Positions 43,246 through 51,171 of a DNA stretch of 58,957 nucleotides are shown here, one piece after another; position 1 is the stretch's first letter; each line of letters begins with the position of its first letter. The stretch comes from Marseilla massiliensis (GTDB lineage: Bacteria > Bacteroidota > Bacteroidia > Bacteroidales > Bacteroidaceae): the NCBI RefSeq assembly GCF_016899955.1, contig NZ_JACJJL010000024.1, positions 1 to 58,957 of the forward strand, given 5' to 3'. Below the pieces are notes generated by a model. The model saw nothing but the letters and a program-made list of their open reading frames with translations. It did not search any database and was not told the origin of the DNA. The position numbers and the translations under genes were made by a program.

Positions 43246-44394
43246 TCAGAGCAGCGCCTCGATGGCCTTCTCCAGGTCGGGCATCTGCGACGAGCGGCTC
43301 ACAAGGTTGTTGCCCCTGTCGATGAGGAAATACTCGGGCAGCCCCGTCACGTTGTACGTGGCCAGGCGCTGCGAGCCCACCCCGTCGGCGTCGCGCACGC
43401 TAATCCACGGCAGCTGGGCCGTCTGCTGCTTCCAGAAGTGCTCGTCGCCGTCCACCGATACCTGGTATATCTCCAGCCCGCGGCCGTGGTACTTGTTGTA
43501 CAGCTCGCGCAGCATCAGTATGCGCTGCGGCGAGTCCTTCAGCGCAAAGAGGTGGAAGTCGAGCAGCACCACCTGGCCCTTCAGCTCGCTCAGCGAGCGC
43601 CTGCGGCCGTGGTTGTCGGTCAGCGAGATGTCTATTATGCCCGTGGTGGTCACCTTGGCCGGGTCTACCGAGGCGCTGCTCTTGGCCTCGATGATGCGCT
43701 CGTTCTTCATCCCCTCGATGGCAATGTTGTGCAGGTTCTCGCCGCGCAGGCTGCCGGGGTAGAACGTGTCCCACGCCGTGGCCACGGCGGCAAACACCCT
43801 TATGTCGCCGTCGGCCCCTCCGGGGTTGAATATCAGCGTGTTGCCCAGCGCCTGGAACAGCGCGAAGTACGACGACGAGGCCTTGGGGTCCTTGAATATG
43901 TAGTCGCGCGTCACTCTGTCCTTGTGCGTCTTCAGTAGCGCCCTGATGCTGTCGGCTGCCTCCTGCTGCCCGAGCGCCGTGTTGCGGGTCAGGGCCAGCG
44001 CCTTCTGCTGCAGGGCTATCTGCATGAGCGCCAGCTCCCTGATGCGCCTGTTGTCGTCGGAGCCCTCCACCTCGTAGCCGGTGGCCATGGTGGGGTAGTC
44101 GGCCCTTACGGTTATCGTCTCGGTCGAGTCGGCGGCCAGGTTCACAATCTGCCCGGCAATGCGCAGGCGGTAGAACTCGGGCGCGTCGGAGCGCGCCGCG
44201 CTGAAGCTGAAGCCGCCGTCGGCCCCCAGCCTCACGGAGTCAAGGGCCACCGGGCCCTGCAGTGTCATCTGCTCGAAGTACAGCAGCGAGTCCTCGGCCG
44301 AGCCGATGCTGCCCTCTACGCGGAACTTGTCCTCGCCGCACGAAGCCAGCGCGAGGGCGGCCGCCATGGTGGCGGCAAGCGTTAGTTGTCTCAT
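43246..44394 (-). CDS. TlpA/DUF4369-type thioredoxin-fold lipoprotein lacking the CXXC motif
   Basis: Starting at 44394 (MRQLTLAATMAAALALAS) the protein has 382 residues with lipobox LASC. The N-terminal domain (about 25-130) fits DUF4369 (FRVEGSIGSAEDSLLYFEQ, YRLRIAGQIVNLAADSTETITV). A helical stretch follows, then a thioredoxin-like domain from about 245: SLSELKGQVVLLDFHLFALK, YNKYHGRGLEIYQVSVDG, and the cis-proline loop VTGLPEYFLID. Where active family members have WCxPC after the DF strand, this has HLFALKDSPQRI, so no redox pair exists. It is presumably a binding protein rather than an oxidoreductase. Confidence 0.85.
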   Translation of the reverse strand: MRQLTLAATMAAALALASCGEDKFRVEGSIGSAEDSLLYFEQMTLQGPVALDSVRLGADGGFSFSAARSDAPEFYRLRIAGQIVNLAADSTETITVRADYPTMATGYEVEGSDDNRRIRELALMQIALQQKALALTRNTALGQQEAADSIRALLKTHKDRVTRDYIFKDPKASSSYFALFQALGNTLIFNPGGADGDIRVFAAVATAWDTFYPGSLRGENLHNIAIEGMKNERIIEAKSSASVDPAKVTTTGIIDISLTDNHGRRRSLSELKGQVVLLDFHLFALKDSPQRILMLRELYNKYHGRGLEIYQVSVDGDEHFWKQQTAQLPWISVRDADGVGSQRLATYNVTGLPEYFLIDRGNNLVSRSSQMPDLEKAIEALL

Positions 44395-44997
44395 ATCTGT
44401 AGGTTTTCTTTTTGTTGCATGGTGCGGGCGGGCGCCCGGGGCCGCCGGGCCCCTCCGGCCGCGCCCCCGCGAAAGCGGTGGTAAAATTACGAAAAATAAT
44501 CGAGACGTTGGCAGCCGCCGCCAAGAAAATGGCCCGCGCCCCCCTTTTTGCACCGCCGCGCGATGACGGGCGCTTTTGTCCGCAAGATGGTTGCAAGATG
44601 GTTGCTGAATATTTGTTTGGCCGGTTAGATGGCAGGTTCATGTATTTGAATCTGCTTGGCTGTTAAAGAATTGTGATTGTTGTTCATGGGAAACCTCAGG
44701 TGCAATTGTTGTTCGTTATTGTTGTTTAGGCCGCTTTTGTGTGTTGATTGTTTGCTTTTGTATCTGTTTGAAGCCTTTTGTCGGTAATGCTGTCTTGTAT
44801 TTTGCAATTTTACACATAAGATTAACATTATTTTCTTTGCTCCAGGCTGTCTTTTCTTGTTTTATGAGTATATTTGTACCTCAAAAGGCGTGTACGTCTT
44901 GCTAATAGGAAAATAAGTTGAAATTACTATGTGTGCAATGTTTCAGAGAATGATAAATATTCTTTTTGCGTTGTCCTTAGGTATTAAAGTTTAGTTT
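44395..44997. other. Intergenic region marking a base-composition change
   Basis: To about 44570 the DNA is GC-rich like the left side; after it the sequence is clearly AT-richer. An 11-base unit CAAGATGGTTG is doubled at about 44583-44604. A plus-strand -7 box TATATTTG lies at 44869-44876, without a well spaced -33. No gene is apparent. Confidence 0.6.
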
Positions 44998-45561
44998 ATG
45001 AAATCAAAGCGAAAGAAGGGAGCCGTTTTGTTCATGCTTGTGGCTAATGTTGTACTGTTTTGCGGTTGCGGTTGCGTTAGGCGTAGTGCCAGTACCGGTG
45101 GTATAAACAGTTCTCCCGTTATGTTCAGGCATTGGGATTCGGCCTTTGTGAATGGCCTGGATGGTTCAAAGAGAGTTGTTGTTTACAAGTTGAATCCGTT
45201 GGCCGATTCTGTCGCAAGCGGTAAGGGTCGCAGTATAGTCGGTTTCAGTGTCGTAGGTAGAGCCCAATCCTTGACTGTGGAACAGTTGGCCGTGTTGCGT
45301 TTTATTTTGGGCAACGAGAAGTCTTATGTATATGACGCCCCTGTTGTGAAAACATTGTTTGCTCCATATTTTGCGATAGAAGTAAATGGAGAAGACGGTG
45401 ATATGTATTTGTTGCTTGCTTTCAATACCAGTGAGTTGGCATTTGCCAAAGAGGGCAAGATAGTGAAAAAGGTGGCTTGGGGGTGCAAAGACTTGTTGGT
45501 TCAATTCGGCCTGGAACTGTTCCCCGGCGATGAATACTTGAGTTCGATAACCATGTATTAA
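44998..45561 (+). CDS. Exported (probable lipo-) protein of unknown function
   Basis: A protein of 187 residues, first gene of the AT-rich five-gene operon. It begins KRKKGAVLFMLVANVVLFCGCGCVRR, a basic start, a hydrophobic helix and a cysteine cluster that looks like a lipobox (FCGC or GCGC). The mature part has no domain I recognise; LTVEQLAVLRFILGNEKSYV and FAPYFAIEVNGEDGDMYLLLAFNTSELAF suggest an alpha/beta fold. It ends 9 bases before the caspase-like gene, so the two are linked. The gene is much AT-richer than those upstream. Confidence 0.7.
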   Translation: MKSKRKKGAVLFMLVANVVLFCGCGCVRRSASTGGINSSPVMFRHWDSAFVNGLDGSKRVVVYKLNPLADSVASGKGRSIVGFSVVGRAQSLTVEQLAVLRFILGNEKSYVYDAPVVKTLFAPYFAIEVNGEDGDMYLLLAFNTSELAFAKEGKIVKKVAWGCKDLLVQFGLELFPGDEYLSSITMY

Positions 45562-45570
45562 CAGATAGAT

Positions 45571-46722
45571 ATGAAAAAGTTCTTAGTTTGTTATTTCCCT
45601 TTGCTTGCTTTATGCATGCTTCATGCGGGGGAGGCTTTTTCCCAGTCGCTTCATGCAATAGTCTTCGCAGATACCAACGACCCTTCGATAGGGAGTGGGG
45701 ATAAGCAAGATTTTGTGAACATGACCATGGAGATGAGCACCATCGCCTCTGCAACGGGTCTGCATTTGGAAAAATACTTCTATTCCGGATCCAATTGCTC
45801 CAAGTCAAACTTGATGGGTGTGCTTGACCGTTTGCAAACATCTTCAGGTGATGTGGTAATGTTTTATTATTCTGGCCATGGCACCAGGTCGGTGCAAGAC
45901 GAGTCGGATTACCCCCAGATGTGTCTTGGAAGTCATTATGATAATGAGTTCGTTCCGTTGGAATATGTTTTGCGAAGGTTGGAAGATATGCCTGCGCGGC
46001 TTAAGATAGTCTTTGGCGATTGTTGTAACTCAGTGGCTCCCGGGGTGACAAGCAAGGAGCAGGCGTCAAAGGGATTCACTGTGCTCAGCAAGAGTCCGGT
46101 CAATGCCTACACCAATCTTTTTATGAATTACAAAGGCACCATAATAGCTTCGGGTAGCCAGAAGGGCGAGAACTCTGTCACGTTGAATTATAACGACGGT
46201 TCGCCTGCTGGTGGTGCGTTTACCATTTTCTTCTTGAGGTCGCTTCAGTTTGTCGTGTCAAATGGTATGGATGCCGATTGGGATATTGTATTGAGCAATG
46301 CGCGGGAGGCTACGAAGAATGCTGTTAAGCACACTCCCGTATACTCAGTTGATGTTGAAACCACTGTCGACAGGCATGAGGGTCATGCGCCGGAGAATGC
46401 GGCCACGCCCGATGATACAGACGGTCTGCAAGCACCTATCGACCTGCTGACCGCAATCGGCAACGATAAATATGACATTGACTTGAGGATAGAGGTCATG
46501 GAGCGCACATTGCCTGTTGTCTTTGCCTCTCCTGATGTCAAGGTTGAGTCTGTAGGTCGCAATGGAACAACCGTGGTTTCTACCGAGAGGGCTAAAGATT
46601 TCATGTTGCGATTGTGTACATTGAGAAATCTTGTTAATCTTGTAGAGGTCGATTTTAAAAGGGATTCTAATGGGAAATATACATATTTGAAAGTGCATGA
46701 AATATATAAGGATTATGAATAG
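45571..46722 (+). CDS. Secreted caspase-like (C14) protease
   Basis: A protein of 383 residues with a signal peptide (to about residue 25, GEAFSQ). The caspase fold runs from about 27 to 250. The catalytic His is H103 in FYYSGHGTR and the Cys is C152 (second of the pair) in VFGDCCNS, the standard spacing and context of C14 peptidases. A linker (about 265-305) leads to a C-terminal domain (311-383) that is related to the C-terminus of the Sel1-repeat protein encoded three genes downstream. Being exported, it differs from cytoplasmic CHAT/metacaspase defence proteins. The substrate is unknown. Confidence 0.85.
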   Translation: MKKFLVCYFPLLALCMLHAGEAFSQSLHAIVFADTNDPSIGSGDKQDFVNMTMEMSTIASATGLHLEKYFYSGSNCSKSNLMGVLDRLQTSSGDVVMFYYSGHGTRSVQDESDYPQMCLGSHYDNEFVPLEYVLRRLEDMPARLKIVFGDCCNSVAPGVTSKEQASKGFTVLSKSPVNAYTNLFMNYKGTIIASGSQKGENSVTLNYNDGSPAGGAFTIFFLRSLQFVVSNGMDADWDIVLSNAREATKNAVKHTPVYSVDVETTVDRHEGHAPENAATPDDTDGLQAPIDLLTAIGNDKYDIDLRIEVMERTLPVVFASPDVKVESVGRNGTTVVSTERAKDFMLRLCTLRNLVNLVEVDFKRDSNGKYTYLKVHEIYKDYE

Positions 46723-46726
46723 AATA

Positions 46727-47350
46727 ATGATGAAGAGAGTATTGTTTCTGCTATTGTTGAGCTTGTCTTTTTCTGTATCGAAAGTAAATGCACAAGTAAG
46801 CGACTTGTCCGAGAGTGATATACAGGCATTCAAGGACCGTGTTGGCGAGGTAATAGACATGTTCCAGAACAATCTGTCAATATTGGGAGGAAAAAAGTAT
46901 TCGCAGAGGGTGAAGCAGACCTACAAGAAAAGTGTCTTGAAGTTGTTTATAGGTGAGGGGCAGGCATACACCGATCCCAACGGGCAGTATCGTGAAGGTG
47001 TGTCGATGCAGGTCTCGTCAGTACGCAATGGCAAGGAGGTGAAGCGCAAAACGCCTTTGGTTACTTATCTTGATAATCTCATAAAATTACCTTATGCAGA
47101 AGTGAGGTTGTCCAAGGCCGACACATATAGGATAAGTAACATTTATAAAGTTGGCGACCACTATGAGGCTACTGCCACTATATTCCAACGTTTTGAGGGC
47201 TTTGTGGGCAAGGAAATGCGTAAGGTCTATAGGGATGTTACGCAAAAGAACATTAAGGTCTATATAATTCCTGAGAATGACTATGTGCTTGGTCAGCATT
47301 GGAGTGTTAGGCTTGGCGACATAGAGGTGATGGAGACTATGGCTTATTGA
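46727..47350 (+). CDS. Small secreted protein of unknown function
   Basis: About 207 residues from MMKRVLFLLLLSLSFS; ATGs at 46697, 46715 and 46730 are alternatives and some would overlap the protease stop. The signal peptide ends KVNAQ. The mature protein starts with a long helix (ESDIQAFKDRVGEVIDMFQNN), passes basic KKYSQRVKQTYKKSVLKLFIG and ends in beta strands (AEVRLSKADTYRISNIY, ATIFQRFEGFVG). The helix-then-sheet layout resembles an NTF2-like fold, but that is a guess. It is coupled to the caspase-like gene and probably works with it. Confidence 0.65.
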   Translation: MMKRVLFLLLLSLSFSVSKVNAQVSDLSESDIQAFKDRVGEVIDMFQNNLSILGGKKYSQRVKQTYKKSVLKLFIGEGQAYTDPNGQYREGVSMQVSSVRNGKEVKRKTPLVTYLDNLIKLPYAEVRLSKADTYRISNIYKVGDHYEATATIFQRFEGFVGKEMRKVYRDVTQKNIKVYIIPENDYVLGQHWSVRLGDIEVMETMAY

Positions 47351-47360
47351 GTTTGTGTTT

Positions 47361-48143
47361 ATGTGTAGGTTTATCACCATTCTTTCCTTTGCCCTTGCCT
47401 GTCGCTTGTTGGTGTCGGCTCAGGCATTGATGCCAGTTCCTTCTGCTTACGAGAGCCTCCTGAAGGGCAGGGTGAAGCAGATAGATGAGTTCATGGCTCG
47501 TTTCAATGCAACAGAGACATGGGATGGACAGAAGATAACCGAGCGTAACGACACGTCATACCGCAAGAAGTATCTTTTCACATTGTTCGATTATTCTAGG
47601 TTTCGTGATGTAAATGGCGTGTTCGATAGCATGGCGGTCAGCTTTGTCAACGATGTTGTGGGCCACGACTATCAGTTGCGTTACGAAGACTCTACGTGGA
47701 CGGCCGAAGTGCAGTGCTCTGTGAGAGTTGGCGGACGGTTGGGCAAGTTGAAACTCTACTTGCACACTCTCAAGGTTGGCAAGAGCGAGTATCGGTGGGT
47801 GATAAGCAATGCTTATGGTGACATGTTCGAGGTGGCGGCAACCGATGCCGCAGGCGGGGTGTCCATATCGCCCGTAGAACACGAAGTTGGTTTTGTCGGG
47901 CTGCTGTCCATGGGTGGCCGACGCCGCAACGTATCCGGCCTTATGGACAGGCGCGTGTATTCTCCGGACAGGTTGTCAATGCTTGCCGTGCTGCTTGGCA
48001 ATGGCCTGCTCGACATTGTATCTGTAGATTGTGTGCGGTTCCATTTCCATTCTGTTCCGGGCTATAGCTTCACTGTCGAGGTTGTAGAAAAACGCGGTGA
48101 GTACAACACAGGTTGGCTGATAACTCAGCTTGAAAAGTTTTGA
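47361..48143 (+). CDS. Secreted protein of unknown function
   Basis: About 260 residues from MCRFITILSFALAC with a signal peptide ending VSAQ. The pattern resembles the gene before it: a helix with RVKQIDEFMARFNAT, a linker, then LFTLFDYSRFRD, a sheet (YQLRYEDSTWTAEVQCSVRV) and YRWVISNAYGDMFEV. The second half (about 165-260) is a further beta domain. No named family is recognised. It starts 10 bases after the previous stop; the first three residues (MCR) match those of the next gene. Confidence 0.65.
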   Translation: MCRFITILSFALACRLLVSAQALMPVPSAYESLLKGRVKQIDEFMARFNATETWDGQKITERNDTSYRKKYLFTLFDYSRFRDVNGVFDSMAVSFVNDVVGHDYQLRYEDSTWTAEVQCSVRVGGRLGKLKLYLHTLKVGKSEYRWVISNAYGDMFEVAATDAAGGVSISPVEHEVGFVGLLSMGGRRRNVSGLMDRRVYSPDRLSMLAVLLGNGLLDIVSVDCVRFHFHSVPGYSFTVEVVEKRGEYNTGWLITQLEKF

Positions 48144-48173
48144 TGTCATATTAGGTGTAGTGTTAATAATAAC

Positions 48174-50747
48174 ATGTGTAGATTATTTTTGATTATAGGT
48201 TTTGTGTTAGGCATTGGTGCTCCTGTTATGTCGCAAACGGTCAGGCTGTCTGCCGATGAGCGCGGTGCCGTAGAGGAGCGTGTCAAGAAATATTGTGGCT
48301 TTATGGAGTTGTTTGCCGGGAATTTGGAGCAGATAGACAAGATGGATTCCATATTTGCTATGTGTGAGAATGACAAGGTGCAGACTTTCGATGACATCTC
48401 GCCGAGAGCCAAGTCGGGCGATATAGAGTACAATTCTTTGCCGCTGTTCCAGTATCTTCAGAATATCACGTCAAAGTTCGATAATTCTCTTCAGGTGGAA
48501 TATTCAGGCTTCAGATGCGAGAAAGTGGTTTCCGAACCGAAGATGAACAGCCTCGGCCTTGGCGGAAGTGGAATGCCGGGCGGCGTTTCTCTTACCAATG
48601 CTTATGCCTCGGTGCGGGTGGTGAAAAAGATTAAGGGTAGTGGCATCGACAAGTCGGTGCCGCTGCGAATCATGGTCAACCTGTCGTCATTTAAGATTGG
48701 CGGTACCGTCTCGGAAGAGTACGAAGACCCGTATTCTCTCTATCTTGAAGGGGTTGAGATGCTTGAAAACGGTGATGAACGTAAGGGAATGGAGCTTCTT
48801 GAGAAATGTTCGGGCTACAAGACTTACCCGGGGCGTTTTAGGGCAATGACGATTATGGGAGTGCATTTGTTTCGCAAAGCCAAGTGGGCCGAAGCTGAAC
48901 GCATGCTTACCATGGCTTCCGAACAAGATCCTGTGGGCGGTGTCATGCTGGCACAAATGTACGTAATGTCGTCGCAAACCGTGGATTTAAGGATTCCTGC
49001 CCATTACTATAATCCCACTAAGGCCATGCAGCTGCTTGAGCGGTATGCTTCGGTAGAAGACAAAGATTGCCCTGAAGCATCGCTTGTGGCGAGTTACGAT
49101 CTTGCTGCTTTTTATATACAGGGTAACATTGTTCCACGCAACCTGGACAAAGCCGGGATGTATTTGGAAAAGATAGACAAGTATGTAGAAGGAAACAATG
49201 TTCATGATGGCAATTTCTTAGTGTTGCCATACTCGTTGAGGATTGGCATTGCGTCGGTGCGTGGCGATTTGTTTGAGTTGAAGTCCAATCTCATTATATT
49301 GGAAAATCTGTTTCCGGTTTTAACTCTTGGTGCTGATTACAAGCTAATACTTTACAGTTGTGTATACGGTGGCTTGCTCGGGATATACAAAAAGGAAAAG
49401 AACACGGCTAAATATGAAGAATATTTGGGCAAGTTGAAAACGTTGAATACACCTGTATGCAATAAGTTACTTGCATGCGAATATCGTGAAGCAAATAAGT
49501 ATGAAGAAGCCTTGAAATATTATAGGTTGGCTGCCGATGGCGGAGAACCCGACGCTGCTTACGTGATGAGCTTATATTATATTCCTTCATCGGGCATTGA
49601 CATTTCTCAGGTTGCCGACGGGTTTGACCGCTTCTTGTATTCTCCACGGCCTGACAAAGATGCGGCCAAAAGCCTGTCGTTTGCAAAGATGGCGGCCGAG
49701 CAGGGTCACGCAGATGCTGAATTTCGCATGGTGCAGATGTGTTTTGACGGACCCTCTATCGGGTTGCCTCTCGATGTTGGGTCCGGCGTGGAGTGGGTTT
49801 GCCGTTTTGCAAACTCTGCAGGCTATTCACATGCCCGTTTGGTTGGGGCTGGCATTGGCTGGATAGTTAACTTTTATCTTCAGAACAAGGATAAGGACAT
49901 ACTGTCTGCTTTTGAGCGCAAGGCGGCTCAGGGAGACCCTGCGGCCGCTTATGTCTGCTATCAATTATATTGCTATGTGGAGCGCGATACTGTCATGGGG
50001 TTCGACTATTTGCGCAAAAGTGCCGAGGGCGGTTTCTATCAGGGATTATTCGATATTGCAGCCTCTTACAGTTCTGGCGTTAATGTTGCAAGGGACTATG
50101 GGCAAGTGCCATATTGGGCAAATCAGTTGGTGGAAAGGAACTTCCCTATAGGTTATGTGTTGTTGGCTGAATACGAGGCAGAGGTAAACCATGATTACAA
50201 GAAAGAAATGGATTTGTATCTCAAGGCAATCGACATGAAAGAAGCTTCGGCGGCATTGGAAGTCGGAAAGATATACCTTGAAGGGAGGCATGGACATGTA
50301 AAAGACTTAGAAAAGGCAAAGTTCTATTTGAGCATGGTGGAAGAATTCTTGCAGGTGCAGTTTTCGCCATCGGGCGCAGACTTGATTGCCGAGGCAAAAC
50401 TTCGCCTTGGGCAGATAGAGGCAGCTTCGGTTAATGGAACTCTTGCCGATTCGCCAGAGCCGTCCACAAGCTATATGACACAGCTTGACGTGCTGTCCGA
50501 CCAGGTATTGTCGCCCGATGAGAGGATAGCGGAGTCGGAAAGGCTTTTGCCACTGTTGTTTGCGTCGTCTGATGCGGTGGTTAAGATAATCGGCAGTAAC
50601 GGCACAACAATAGTGGCGACAGAGACTGCAGCTGATTTCCTTATGCGCCTGAGCACGGCCCCTGCTAGGGTCAAGGTGGTGCGTGTAAGCTCGGAACTCA
50701 ACGCGGAAGGCAAGATAATTGAACTTATTGTCAGGGAGGAAAAATAG
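48174..50747 (+). CDS. Large secreted Sel1/TPR-repeat protein
   Basis: A protein of 857 residues with a signal peptide ending VMSQ. Residues 22-180 form an N-terminal domain with a leading helix (ERVKKYCGFMELFAGNLEQID). From about 190 to 770 helical repeats dominate, several with Sel1 consensus: EEALKYYRLAADGGEPDAAYV, AKMAAEQGHADAEFRMVQM, RKSAEGGFYQGLFDIAASY, and EVGKIYLEGRHG. Residues 789-857 are related to the last 73 residues of the caspase-like protein. Sel1/TPR arrays scaffold protein interactions, so this may present substrates to the protease or hold the complex. It is the last gene of the operon, followed by a hairpin. Confidence 0.8.
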   Translation: MCRLFLIIGFVLGIGAPVMSQTVRLSADERGAVEERVKKYCGFMELFAGNLEQIDKMDSIFAMCENDKVQTFDDISPRAKSGDIEYNSLPLFQYLQNITSKFDNSLQVEYSGFRCEKVVSEPKMNSLGLGGSGMPGGVSLTNAYASVRVVKKIKGSGIDKSVPLRIMVNLSSFKIGGTVSEEYEDPYSLYLEGVEMLENGDERKGMELLEKCSGYKTYPGRFRAMTIMGVHLFRKAKWAEAERMLTMASEQDPVGGVMLAQMYVMSSQTVDLRIPAHYYNPTKAMQLLERYASVEDKDCPEASLVASYDLAAFYIQGNIVPRNLDKAGMYLEKIDKYVEGNNVHDGNFLVLPYSLRIGIASVRGDLFELKSNLIILENLFPVLTLGADYKLILYSCVYGGLLGIYKKEKNTAKYEEYLGKLKTLNTPVCNKLLACEYREANKYEEALKYYRLAADGGEPDAAYVMSLYYIPSSGIDISQVADGFDRFLYSPRPDKDAAKSLSFAKMAAEQGHADAEFRMVQMCFDGPSIGLPLDVGSGVEWVCRFANSAGYSHARLVGAGIGWIVNFYLQNKDKDILSAFERKAAQGDPAAAYVCYQLYCYVERDTVMGFDYLRKSAEGGFYQGLFDIAASYSSGVNVARDYGQVPYWANQLVERNFPIGYVLLAEYEAEVNHDYKKEMDLYLKAIDMKEASAALEVGKIYLEGRHGHVKDLEKAKFYLSMVEEFLQVQFSPSGADLIAEAKLRLGQIEAASVNGTLADSPEPSTSYMTQLDVLSDQVLSPDERIAESERLLPLLFASSDAVVKIIGSNGTTIVATETAADFLMRLSTAPARVKVVRVSSELNAEGKIIELIVREEK

Positions 50748-50882
50748 TGCTGTAGCATTGGATTGTTTTCTGTTTGCCATTCATTCAGTTTTCCGGCTTC
50801 CATGAAAACAGGCGGGCCACAATTTGCTTGGATGGACAGTGCAGTGGCTGCATGGCCTGTGTCCTGATGGGTTTGCAGCAGA

Positions 50883-50912
50883 GCGCGGGCAGGCTTCCGG
50901 GCCCGCCCGCGC
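50883..50912 (+). terminator. Terminator of the caspase operon
   Basis: GCGCGGGCAGGC pairs with GCCCGCCCGCGC with one mismatch around a 6-base loop, then AATTTCATTGTT. It is 135 bases after the last stop codon. Confidence 0.55.
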
Positions 50913-50964
50913 AATTTCATTGTTAATTAATATTAACGGAAAGTAGGGGCAAGGAAAATATATT

Positions 50965-50972
50965 TACCTTTG
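50965..50972 (+). promoter_or_regulatory. Promoter -7 box of the LRR gene
   Basis: TACCTTTG followed by T, about 200 bases before the LRR start. It is embedded in AT-rich DNA (GGAAAATATATT) with no TTTG at -33. Confidence 0.5.
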
Positions 50973-51171
50973 TATCATATACTAGTTTCGCCCCGGCATT
51001 TCGGGCAGGCCCGCCTGATGAACGCCTGCATTGCCTTTGGATAGTACGGTCTGCGCGTGACGGTTGGGGCATGGGCCCCATGCCTTTGTCCGTGGGATTG
51101 CGCCGCGCGCCGCACACCTCTTAATGCCATTTTTATTGTGTAGCAACTTACCATTAACTGAGACATAAAAC

